A DNA stretch of 64,000 nt from Maricaulis sp965228215 (GTDB lineage: Bacteria > Pseudomonadota > Alphaproteobacteria > Caulobacterales > Maricaulaceae): assembly GCA_965228215.1 (NCBI GenBank), contig OZ245800.1, positions 1,488,001-1,552,000 of the forward strand. Reading direction: 5' to 3'. Below are positions 56,744 through 64,000 of this stretch, piece by piece (position 1 is the first letter of the stretch; the number at the start of each line of letters is the position of its first letter). Position numbers and translations under genes: made by a program. The notes under the pieces were generated by a model that was not told the DNA's origin, ran no database searches, and worked only from the letters and a program-made list of their open reading frames with translations.

Positions 56744-58239
56744 TCCACGCGCTCCGGGCCGGGCAAATGGTGTTTCTGGACCTTGCCGGCGGCCGTGCGC
56801 GGGAAGTCATGCGTGAAGAGCACATGGCGCGGAACCTTGTAGGCGGCCAGGCGGGCGCGGCACCAGGTGCGCAAATCCTCGGCCGAGGCCGATTGATTGA
56901 CCCGCAGGATGATGTGCGCGCAGCCCACTTCGCCCCATTTTTCATCGGGCGTGCCGGTGACCGCACTCTCCTGAACCGCCGGGTGTTCGTCGAGAATATT
57001 CTCGACCTCGGCCGGGTATACGTTTTCGCCGCCGGAGATGTACATCTCCTTGATCCGGCCCGCGATGAAGCAATAGCCATCCGCGTCGAACCGGCCGAGA
57101 TCGCCGCTCTTCAGCCAGCCATCCTCGGTGAAAAGTTTCGCGGTCTCCTCGGGACGCTGCCAGTAGCCGGGTGTCAGGCCCGGACCAAAGAACTGGATCT
57201 CGCCGGTCTCACCCTGCGGAACCGGCCGGTTATCCGGCCCGGCAATGCGCGCCTCGACCAGGAGCTGGGCCTTGCCCACCGATCCGATCTTCTCGAGCGC
57301 GCGGTCCGCGTCGACCAGGAAGGCGGTCGGCCCGGTCTCCGTCATGCCGAACCCGTTGCAGACGACGGCGCCGCGTTTGGCGAAGGTCTCGACCAGTACA
57401 TCGGCAAGCGGTGCCCCGCCGCACGCCCAGTGGCGCAGGCGCGTCAGGTCGGTCTTCTCGAAATCGGGATGCAGGGCCAGGCCGCGATAGCAGGCCGGGA
57501 CACCGATGAAGACGTCGAGGGTGCCCGCATTGATCAGGTCCAGCATCGGCCCCGGTTCAAAGCCCGGCAGGACATGGACCAGCCCGCCGGACATCAGCAC
57601 GGGCAGGGTGTGGAGATTGATTCCTGCCGTATGGAAGAGTGGCAGGAAGTTGAGCGTGGCATCGCCGGGACGGAGGCCGATGGCCTGGCCGATATTGATC
57701 GAGTTCACCAGCGCCATGCGATAGGTCTGGATGACGCCTTTCGGCTTGCCCGTCGTGCCGCTCGTGTAGATCAGGTACCAGGTCTCGTCGCCCGGCCAGG
57801 CGGGCCGGCCGGGGTGGTCATCGCAGGCATCGCGCTGCTGGGCATAGTCGCCGTCCAGATCCAGGCAGGGCAGGTCCGGGGCGGCTGCGGCGGCGGTTTC
57901 GCGATCCTCGGCTCCGGTGATCATGAGGCCGGGCGTGCAGTCCTCGATCAATCCCGCCAGTTCGCCTGCGGGCATGCGCCAGTTCAGCGGAACGAGAATG
58001 GCGCCGAGCTTGCCGCAGGCGAAGAGGAGTTCGAAAAACTCGACCCGGTTGCGGCAGAGAATAACGACGCGGTCCTGCGGCTTGATGCCCTGCTTGCCGA
58101 GCAGAGTGGCGGCCCTGGATGCGCGCTCATCAAGCTCGGAATAGCTGACATCCCGGTCGGACATTACGTCGTGAAAGGCGATCGCATCCGGCGACAGGGC
58201 GGCGCGGCGGGCCGTGATATCCAGGATGATATCCATCAC
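56740..58239 (-). CDS. Acyl-CoA synthetase (AMP-forming)
   Basis: The 499-residue adenylating enzyme activates a carboxylic acid with ATP and CoA. It has the P-loop YTSGTTGKPKG (158-168), GFGMTETGP, the hinge GRIKEMYISGGENVYPAE and the catalytic lysine near the C-terminus in RTAAGKVQK. The substrate is unknown. It overlaps the hotdog and crotonase genes by four bases each. Confidence 0.92.
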   Translation of the reverse strand: MMDIILDITARRAALSPDAIAFHDVMSDRDVSYSELDERASRAATLLGKQGIKPQDRVVILCRNRVEFFELLFACGKLGAILVPLNWRMPAGELAGLIEDCTPGLMITGAEDRETAAAAAPDLPCLDLDGDYAQQRDACDDHPGRPAWPGDETWYLIYTSGTTGKPKGVIQTYRMALVNSINIGQAIGLRPGDATLNFLPLFHTAGINLHTLPVLMSGGLVHVLPGFEPGPMLDLINAGTLDVFIGVPACYRGLALHPDFEKTDLTRLRHWACGGAPLADVLVETFAKRGAVVCNGFGMTETGPTAFLVDADRALEKIGSVGKAQLLVEARIAGPDNRPVPQGETGEIQFFGPGLTPGYWQRPEETAKLFTEDGWLKSGDLGRFDADGYCFIAGRIKEMYISGGENVYPAEVENILDEHPAVQESAVTGTPDEKWGEVGCAHIILRVNQSASAEDLRTWCRARLAAYKVPRHVLFTHDFPRTAAGKVQKHHLPGPERVE

Positions 58240-59051
58240 GCGGCTCCTTGGCGTTCGGTGTTCCGATTGCCCTGACCTTCGAGAAAGCGGCGCATGCGAT
58301 CATGGGTCTGCGGCTGGGTGATCTGCTGGAGGAAGGCGTCGAGCTCACCGGCCAGTCGCTCAGCGAGCGGCGGCACGCATTGCGCGTCGAGCAGCCGGCG
58401 GGCGTTTGCCAGGCTGGTGCGCGAGCCTGCCGTGAGGCGCGCGGTGTCCTCATCGATCGCGGTCTGGAAGTCCGCCGCGTCAACGAGCCGGTCTGCCAGA
58501 CCGATGGACCGGGCTTCGTCCGCAGCAATACGATGGTCCCGCGCCAGACAGGCCTGGGTCCGAGCGCGGCCGATCCGGTCCGGCATCAGCGCCGTCCAGC
58601 CGCCATCCGGCGCGAAGCCCATCATCGCGTAGCAGGGCTGGATGAAGGCATCGCGGGACATGAGAATCGTGTCGGCCGCCAGCATCAGTCCGACCGAACC
58701 GCCGGTCACGGGTCCGTTGACCGCAGCGAGAACGGGGCAGGGGAGGGAGCGCAGGCGGAGAATGGTCGTGTTGAGAGTGCCGACCAGGCGTTCCGACCAG
58801 GCCTGCAGCGCCGCGGGGTCCTCGACGCGCCGGGCGAATTCCGCAACATCGCCGCCACTGGAAAACGCCTTGCCATGGCCGGTAATCACCAGTGCCGCGA
58901 GATCGAGCCGCTCGGCCTTGTCGATCTCGTCGAGCAGGGCATCGAGCATTTCAGGCACCAGCGCATTACCGCGTCCGGGCCTGTGCAGCCTGACGGTCAG
59001 GACATCGTCTCGGCGGTCGACAAGGACCGTGTCTGGCTGCGTCCCGCTCAT
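58236..59051 (-). CDS. Crotonase-family protein lacking both hydratase glutamates
   Basis: The 271-residue protein has the oxyanion-hole segments GKAFSSGGDVAEF and VNGPVTGGSVGL. The two glutamates of enoyl-CoA hydratase are replaced (G121 and C140 by alignment). The APDGGW loop carries D149, as in the isomerase PaaG. An isomerase, or another crotonase reaction, is therefore more likely than hydration. It ends by overlapping the ligase start and begins by overlapping the tetR stop. Confidence 0.85.
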   Translation of the reverse strand: MSGTQPDTVLVDRRDDVLTVRLHRPGRGNALVPEMLDALLDEIDKAERLDLAALVITGHGKAFSSGGDVAEFARRVEDPAALQAWSERLVGTLNTTILRLRSLPCPVLAAVNGPVTGGSVGLMLAADTILMSRDAFIQPCYAMMGFAPDGGWTALMPDRIGRARTQACLARDHRIAADEARSIGLADRLVDAADFQTAIDEDTARLTAGSRTSLANARRLLDAQCVPPLAERLAGELDAFLQQITQPQTHDRMRRFLEGQGNRNTERQGAA

Positions 59052-59659
59052 CAGCTCTGGAGACCTCCGGAGACGAGATCGATAGCGGTGCGGGCGATTT
59101 CCTCGGCGCTGCGGCTGCGGTCCCAGATGCCGAAACGAAGGCCGAGAAACACGCTCATGCCGATGAGTGCCCAGGCGCGGGTCTCATTGTCGCCGGGACT
59201 GATCTCGCCCTTCACAACTGCTTCGGCGAGATTGCGTTCATAGCGCTCGGCGAAACTGTCATAGTGGGCCTTGTGCGCGTCCGGCGCGACGAATTGGGCC
59301 TCTTCGATGATGCGATAGAGATTGGGGTGGGCGCGCGCGAATTCGATGTAGGCGACCAGGCCTTTGAACTCGGCGTCCACACGATCATCCGCGTCTTTCA
59401 CGCGGTCGGCGATCCAGCTTCTCACCATCTCGTTCATGTGGGTCACGAGGGCGCGGAAAATCTCGTCCTTCGAGTCGAAATAGACGTAGAAAGTGCCCAG
59501 GGCCACGGATGCACGGCGCGTGATATCGCCGATGGACGTGGCATGAAATCCCTCCTCGCCGAATGCGCCTTCAGCCGCATCCAGCAACTTGTTCCGAGTG
59601 CGTTGGCCGCGCGCGGTTTTCGGGTTTTTCGAGGCCGGTGTCGATTGCAAAGTTGACAT
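59051..59659 (-). CDS. TetR-family regulator
   Basis: The 202-residue protein has a TetR helix-turn-helix (GQRTRNKLLDAAEGAFGEEG, then IGDITRRASVALGTFYVYF) and a helical ligand domain. It heads the minus-strand catabolic operon and is divergent from the hydrolase-TonB receptor operon, so it probably controls both from 59660-59753. It has no good ribosome site before the ATG. Confidence 0.92.
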   Translation of the reverse strand: MSTLQSTPASKNPKTARGQRTRNKLLDAAEGAFGEEGFHATSIGDITRRASVALGTFYVYFDSKDEIFRALVTHMNEMVRSWIADRVKDADDRVDAEFKGLVAYIEFARAHPNLYRIIEEAQFVAPDAHKAHYDSFAERYERNLAEAVVKGEISPGDNETRAWALIGMSVFLGLRFGIWDRSRSAEEIARTAIDLVSGGLQS

Positions 59660-59753
59660 ATGATTCAGTTTTCACAAAATTGGTCCTAAATCAATATGCC
59701 ACGAAAGCCGGCCGCGGTGTCGGCTTTCAGACGGTCCGCCGGATGGTGGCCAG
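59660..59753. promoter_or_regulatory. Divergent control region between tetR and hydrolase
   Basis: The 94-base region is AT-rich at the tetR side. It contains an imperfect inverted pair (GATTCAG near 59662, CTAAATC near 59686) that could serve a TetR dimer, and a perfect hairpin GAAAGCCG (59703-59710) with CGGCTTTC (59721-59728). TTGACA at 59653-59658 is a possible -35 box for the plus-strand operon. No single promoter can be fixed. Confidence 0.4.
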
Positions 59754-60698
59754 ATGGTGGAATTAAAACGGGGACCAGACGCTTTGCTGACGCTGGCAAC
59801 AGACAGGATCGACGGACCGGAACCGGCGCTCAGTGCGATCGAGCTGAGCGATGGTACGCCGTTGAGCTATACCGACATCGGCCATGGCCCTGTCGTGCTG
59901 CTGGTGCATGGCTGGGCGGCGTCGGGACGGTTTTTCGACCGCCTTGCCTTGTCTCTCTCCAAGGACTTCCGGGTGATCACACCCGATCTGCGCGCCCACG
60001 GTGAAACGCCGGCGGGGGGCGATGATCTCCATGTCGATCGCCTTGCCGATGACCTGCAGGAGCTGATGGAGCGTCTCGAGCTCGCGGATGTGATCGCGAC
60101 CGGCTGGTCCATGGGGGCGCTCGTCCTCTGGCGGCAGATTGCCCGCCACGGTCACGACCGCCTGTCCGGCCTGGTGATCGAGGACATGAGCCCGCGCATC
60201 CTGAACGGCGCGGACTGGTCGCTGGGCATGTCCAGCGGCCTGGATGCCCAGAATTCTGCCCGTGTTGCCCAGACCATTCGCAGCGAATGGTCCAGCTACG
60301 CCGCGACCTTCGCGCCGCGCATGTTCTCCCGCGAGCGTGCCCAGCGCGATCCCGGCCTGGTCGAGGATGTCCGCGACCGTCTCAGCCGCCGCGATCCCGC
60401 GGCCATGGCGGACCTGTGGACCTCGATGGCCAAGCAGGATGTGCGCGCCGATCTGCCCGCAATGAATTTGCCTGTCCTCGTCACTTATGGCGAGCGCAGT
60501 CAGGCCTATGGCCCGGAGACGAGCCGATTTCTCGTCGAAACCCTGCCCGACGCGACGCAAAGGGCGTTTGCGCGCTCGGGCCATGCCCCGCACCTGGAAG
60601 AACCGGAAGAGTTTGCCCGTGCGGTTTCCGATTTCGCCCGTCGCGTCACGTCGCGGCGGAGCACGAAGCAGTCTGTCGAGGGGAGGAGTAACTCATGA
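59754..60698 (+). CDS. Alpha/beta hydrolase
   Basis: The 314-residue protein has the oxyanion HGWAASG segment, a nucleophile elbow GWSMG, and the catalytic histidine in SGHAPHLEEPEEFA. It resembles esterases and lactonases that open ester or ring bonds. It overlaps the TonB receptor by four bases, so uptake and hydrolysis are coupled. The C-terminal tail is rich in Arg and Ser. Confidence 0.88.
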   Translation: MVELKRGPDALLTLATDRIDGPEPALSAIELSDGTPLSYTDIGHGPVVLLVHGWAASGRFFDRLALSLSKDFRVITPDLRAHGETPAGGDDLHVDRLADDLQELMERLELADVIATGWSMGALVLWRQIARHGHDRLSGLVIEDMSPRILNGADWSLGMSSGLDAQNSARVAQTIRSEWSSYAATFAPRMFSRERAQRDPGLVEDVRDRLSRRDPAAMADLWTSMAKQDVRADLPAMNLPVLVTYGERSQAYGPETSRFLVETLPDATQRAFARSGHAPHLEEPEEFARAVSDFARRVTSRRSTKQSVEGRSNS

Positions 60699-63007
60699 GT
60701 TCGACACACAAGATCTGGCGTTCCGCGCTGCTGGCCAGCACGATCGCCTCAACCGCCATGTTCGCGACACCGGTCATGGCGCAGGATGACGGGCAGAGCG
60801 CCTCGAATGATGTCATCACCGTCACGGCACGCCGCCGCGAGGAAAGCCTTCAGGACGTGCCGCTGTCGGTCACGGCCTATTCCGGCGAGGACCTGGAAAC
60901 CTCCGGCTCGATCGACATCACCGCGCTGAACGAGACGACGCCGAACGTGACGCTGGAAGTGTCCCGCGGCACCAATTCCACCCTGTCCGCCTTCATCCGC
61001 GGTGTGGGCCAACAGGACCCGGTCGCCGGTTTCGAGGCGGGTGTCGGCATCTATATCGATGATGTCTACATGAACCGTCCGCAGGCCGCCGTGATGGATA
61101 TCTTCGATGTCGAGCGCATCGAGGTCCTGCGCGGTCCGCAGGGCACGCTCTACGGCCGGAACACGATCGGTGGTGCGATCAAATACGTGACGCGCCGGCT
61201 GGATCCCGACCAGGCGACATTCAATGCACGTCTCAATGTCGGCAGTTATGACCAGTTCGACCAGATCATCTCCGGCTCCGTTCCGCTGACCGATACATTC
61301 CGTGTCGGCGGCGCGCTGGCCAATCTGACCCGCGGTGGTTTCGGCGAGAATCTCCTCACCGGAATGGACAATTACAACAAGGACGTGCTGGCCGGCCGGA
61401 TCTCCGCCGAGTGGGAGCCGAGCGACAATGTCTTCGTCCGTTTCGCCTATGACCGTGTCGAGGATGATTCAAATCCGCGCCAGGGCCATCGCCTGATCCC
61501 CGGTGCCTTCTCCGGTGCTCCGGTTCTCGACAATGTCTTCGATACGCGTGCCGGCCTGAACGTGCCGGAACAGCGGGTCGAGGCCGAGGGTGTGTCCCTG
61601 ACGGTCGAGTGGGAGATCAATGATCGCTGGACGGCCAAGAACATCATCTCGCGCCGCGAGGACGAGAGCTATTCGCCGATCGATTTCGACAGCCTGCCGG
61701 GCGATGATCTCGACGTTCCGGTGATCTACACCAATGAGCAATTCTCCGAGGAGTTCCAGCTCCTGTATTCCGGAGACCGGCTCAATGGCGTGATGGGTTT
61801 CTATTATCTCGACGCCAACGCTTACAATGTGTTCGACGTTGTTCTGGGCCAGCTCGGTGCCCTGATCGCCCTGCCGGGTCTCAACGCCCAGACGCTGGGT
61901 GATGTGGACACGAAATCCTGGTCGGTCTTCGGCAATTTCACCTACGACATCAATGACGAGTTCAGCGTGACGCTGGGTGGCCGTTTCACCGATGACGAGC
62001 GCACATCCCGCGTGCTTCGCCGCACCTATCTGGGCGGCCTGTCGCCCTTCTTCGGTGGCACGGGTTTCCCGATCGCGACGACGTCCGACTTCCAGGGTTC
62101 CAATTCCTGGGATGATTTCAGCCCGACCCTCTCTCTCGCCTGGGAGCCGATGGACGAGCACAATTTCTACTTCACCTTCAGCCAGGGCTTCAAAGGCGGT
62201 TCCTTCGACCCGCGCGCCCAGACGTCGGGTACGCCGGACTTCGACCTTAGCGGCACGGTGACGCCGGACGAGATCTTCCGCTTCATGTCCTTCGAGCCGG
62301 AACAGGTCGACAGCTACGAGATCGGCTGGAAGTTCGCGAGCGGCAATTACCAGCACGCCCTGGCCTATTTCCACATGGACTATTCCGACATCCAGGTGCC
62401 GGGTTCCGTGGGTATCGACACCAATGGTGACGGCATCAACGACACTTTCACCGGCGTGACGACCAATGCCGGTGCGGCGACCATTCGCGGTATCGAGTAC
62501 GAGGGCAGCCTTTTCCTCGGCGAGGATGTGTTCCGCCAGGGTGACGGCCTGTCCTTCAACTGGGCTGTCGGCTGGCTGGACGGCGAGTATGACGAGTTCA
62601 TCAACGCCTTCGGTGTCGATGTCTCCAACCAGGTCGTCATCCAGAACACGCCGGACCTGACTGCCAGCGCGACGCTGACCTATGTCACGCCGATCGCCGG
62701 GGGTGATCTGACGGTACTGAACCGGATCTCGCATCGCGGCGATACGAGCCAGTTCGAATTCCCCTTCCCGGCACTGGACCAGGAGGCGTACACGCTCTGG
62801 AACATGTCGCTGGTCTGGGATGATCCGACCGGCCGTTACCAGGTCGGTGTGCATGGTCGCAATCTGACCGACGAGGAATACCGGGTTGCCGGCTATGACT
62901 TCGTCAACAACGCGACCCTCGCACCCGAACTGGGTCTGGAAGGCACGTTGACGGCCTTCTACGGCGTACCGCGGACCGTCACCGGCACGTTCGCGATCCG
63001 CTACTGA
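60695..63007 (+). CDS. TonB-dependent outer membrane receptor
   Basis: The 770-residue protein has a signal peptide of about 29 residues (ending MAQ), a TonB box-like VITVTARRREESLQDVP, a plug domain (ERIEVLRGPQGTLYGRNTIGG) and a 22-strand barrel ending in a terminal aromatic (FAIRY). This is the carbohydrate/steroid-style receptor class common in Caulobacterales and sphingomonads, not a clear siderophore receptor. Neighbouring hydrolases suggest an energised uptake system for a hydrophobic ester or acid. Confidence 0.94.
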   Translation: MSSTHKIWRSALLASTIASTAMFATPVMAQDDGQSASNDVITVTARRREESLQDVPLSVTAYSGEDLETSGSIDITALNETTPNVTLEVSRGTNSTLSAFIRGVGQQDPVAGFEAGVGIYIDDVYMNRPQAAVMDIFDVERIEVLRGPQGTLYGRNTIGGAIKYVTRRLDPDQATFNARLNVGSYDQFDQIISGSVPLTDTFRVGGALANLTRGGFGENLLTGMDNYNKDVLAGRISAEWEPSDNVFVRFAYDRVEDDSNPRQGHRLIPGAFSGAPVLDNVFDTRAGLNVPEQRVEAEGVSLTVEWEINDRWTAKNIISRREDESYSPIDFDSLPGDDLDVPVIYTNEQFSEEFQLLYSGDRLNGVMGFYYLDANAYNVFDVVLGQLGALIALPGLNAQTLGDVDTKSWSVFGNFTYDINDEFSVTLGGRFTDDERTSRVLRRTYLGGLSPFFGGTGFPIATTSDFQGSNSWDDFSPTLSLAWEPMDEHNFYFTFSQGFKGGSFDPRAQTSGTPDFDLSGTVTPDEIFRFMSFEPEQVDSYEIGWKFASGNYQHALAYFHMDYSDIQVPGSVGIDTNGDGINDTFTGVTTNAGAATIRGIEYEGSLFLGEDVFRQGDGLSFNWAVGWLDGEYDEFINAFGVDVSNQVVIQNTPDLTASATLTYVTPIAGGDLTVLNRISHRGDTSQFEFPFPALDQEAYTLWNMSLVWDDPTGRYQVGVHGRNLTDEEYRVAGYDFVNNATLAPELGLEGTLTAFYGVPRTVTGTFAIRY

Positions 63008-63013
63008 TGTGAT

Positions 63014-63083
63014 GGCCGGTCCAACCCCTCCGGACCGGCCTGACCAACACCCTGGACCGGAGGCTCCACAAGGGGCCTCCGGT
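63014..63083 (+). terminator. Paired hairpins after the TonB receptor
   Basis: GGCCGGTCC (63014-63022) pairs with GGACCGGCC (63032-63040), and ACCGGAGGC (63056-63064) with GCCTCCGGT (63075-63083). Neither has a proper T-run, so they may slow but not stop transcription into the next hydrolase. Confidence 0.5.
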
Positions 63084-63109
63084 TCGCCGTTTCTTCCGGG
63101 GAGACCGCC

Positions 63110-64000
63110 ATGTCCCGCATGATCCTGACCCTCATCCTCGCCATCCTGGTGCTTGCCGGCGTGGCCACAATCCTCTTCTGGCCGGGTGGCAGAGACGAGG
63201 TGGACACTTCGCCCGGCGATGTCGCCGCGATTCCCGACACGCCCTACTGGGCTAACGCGGACCGGTGGGTCATGGTGGATGGGGTGAGGGCCCGTGTGCG
63301 GATCGAGGGTCCCGAAGAGGGGCCGGTCGTCGTCATGGTGCACGGTTTCTCGTTCTCGCTGGAAACCTGGGACCAATGGGCGGCCGACCTTGCGACGGAC
63401 TACCGGGTTGTCCGCATGGACCTGCCGGGTCACGCCCTGACGGGACCGGACCCGCAAGCTCGCTATTCGGTGGACCAGACGGTCGATTTCCTCGAACAGC
63501 TCATGCAGGGTCTCGGGATCGAGCAGGCCAGCCTGGTGGGTAATTCCCTCGGCGGACTGGTGTCCTGGAAACTGGCTGCGAGACGACCCGACCTCGTGGA
63601 GAAGCTCGTCCTCCTGTCGCCGGGCGGGTTTTCGATCAATGGCGTGACGGAAGACCCGGTTCCCGTACCGGTGGGCGTCAGCTTCTACCTGACCCAGGCA
63701 CCGCAGCCGATGATTGCCGCGGCGACGACGGGACTGTTCGGTGATGCCTCGCGCATGACCGACGAGATGGCCCGGCGCGTGGGTGACATGATGCGGTTCG
63801 ACGGTGTCGGCCAGGCGCTTGTCGAGCGACTGGAAGTCTTCACCCTGCCGGATCCGACGGCATCACTGGCGGCAGTCGAGGCCGACACGCTGATCCTGTG
63901 GGGTGAGAATGACCGGATGGTGCCGCCCGAACACGGTCCGCAATTTGCGGCGCTGATCCCGTCTGCCCGGCTGGTCAGCCTGCCGGGGCTCGGACATATC
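63110..64000 (+). CDS. Alpha/beta hydrolase, 3-prime end outside window
   Basis: The 297 visible codons start at ATG 63110 (GGGGAGA site). An N-terminal membrane helix (LILAILVLAGVATILFW) anchors or exports the protein. The hydrolase core follows: MVHGFSFSLETWDQW, nucleophile GNSLGG, an acidic turn ILWGENDRMVPPEH, and the catalytic histidine in GLGHI at the window edge. The frame is still open at 64000. It may belong to the same uptake operon as the receptor. Confidence 0.85.
   Translation, partial: MSRMILTLILAILVLAGVATILFWPGGRDEVDTSPGDVAAIPDTPYWANADRWVMVDGVRARVRIEGPEEGPVVVMVHGFSFSLETWDQWAADLATDYRVVRMDLPGHALTGPDPQARYSVDQTVDFLEQLMQGLGIEQASLVGNSLGGLVSWKLAARRPDLVEKLVLLSPGGFSINGVTEDPVPVPVGVSFYLTQAPQPMIAAATTGLFGDASRMTDEMARRVGDMMRFDGVGQALVERLEVFTLPDPTASLAAVEADTLILWGENDRMVPPEHGPQFAALIPSARLVSLPGLGHI

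Noticed and set aside
61469..63457. A 662-codon minus-strand open frame
   Set aside because: It is antisense to the TonB receptor, has low-complexity Arg/Gly/Asp composition and no ribosome site.

Overview
The window looks like chromosome of a GC-rich aerobic alphaproteobacterium, most likely a marine, stalked-type member of the Caulobacterales/Maricaulales (Maricaulis or Hyphomonadaceae-like). This is inferred from the short Caulobacter-type flagellin with a sigma-54-like promoter, the ECF11 RpoE-ChrR pair, the TorF-type porin, the large TonB receptor and the dense ATGA-coupled operons. No tRNA, rRNA, CRISPR array, prophage or insertion sequence was seen. The first and last genes run off the window.

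Layout. 1-190 holds the start of an HD-GYP-like gene (minus strand). 463-1536 is a flagellin gene with a structured leader. 1576-4094 is modCBA (molybdate uptake). 4200-6356 is a CHASE4-GGDEF-EAL protein. 6496-11288 is a membrane-lipid stress module: a cyclopropane-fatty-acid-synthase-like methyltransferase, a DUF1365 protein and an FAD oxidoreductase, divergent from rpoE-chrR, with two back-to-back promoters of the type this sigma factor reads. 11417-14951 carries a LacI regulator and a LytS/LytTR two-component pair whose response regulator is frameshifted. 15406-16801 holds a small Hpt protein and a secreted protein made of two tandem copies of one domain. 16924-27550 is a nine-gene branched-chain amino acid operon (ilvD-ilvC-ilvG-ilvM-leuA-ilvE-leuC-leuD-leuB, minus strand) preceded by a Leu/Val/Ile-rich leader peptide and an attenuator. 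27738-30874 holds a DUF454 membrane protein, a candidate small RNA, an ammonium transporter and a TorF porin. 30881-34443 is a lipoprotein and a large zinc metalloprotease.

34516-42569 is a hydroxyproline catabolic island. It encodes a complete trans-4-hydroxy-L-proline route (epimerase, FAD dehydrogenase, deaminase, semialdehyde dehydrogenase) giving 2-oxoglutarate, and a two-step trans-3-hydroxy-L-proline route (dehydratase, reductase) giving proline, with a GntR regulator. A perfect palindrome sits in the spacer of a candidate promoter between the two divergent arms. Two palindromic non-coding repeats lie inside the island. 42617-45900 holds hemN and a PLP decarboxylase. 46188-52129 is gltDB (glutamate synthase), followed by ppa, a leucine-rich-repeat hypothetical gene and an endonuclease V-like gene.

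54307-64000 looks like a catabolic and uptake cluster for a hydrophobic acid: a PYROXD2-type oxidoreductase, two hotdog proteins, an acyl-CoA ligase, a crotonase lacking both usual glutamates, a TetR regulator, two alpha/beta hydrolases and a TonB-dependent receptor. The substrate cannot be named from sequence alone. The strongest unusual items are the ilv attenuator with its single superoperon, the twin ECF promoters with a cysteine-poor ChrR, the palindrome-in-promoter arrangement of the hydroxyproline island, and this last cluster.
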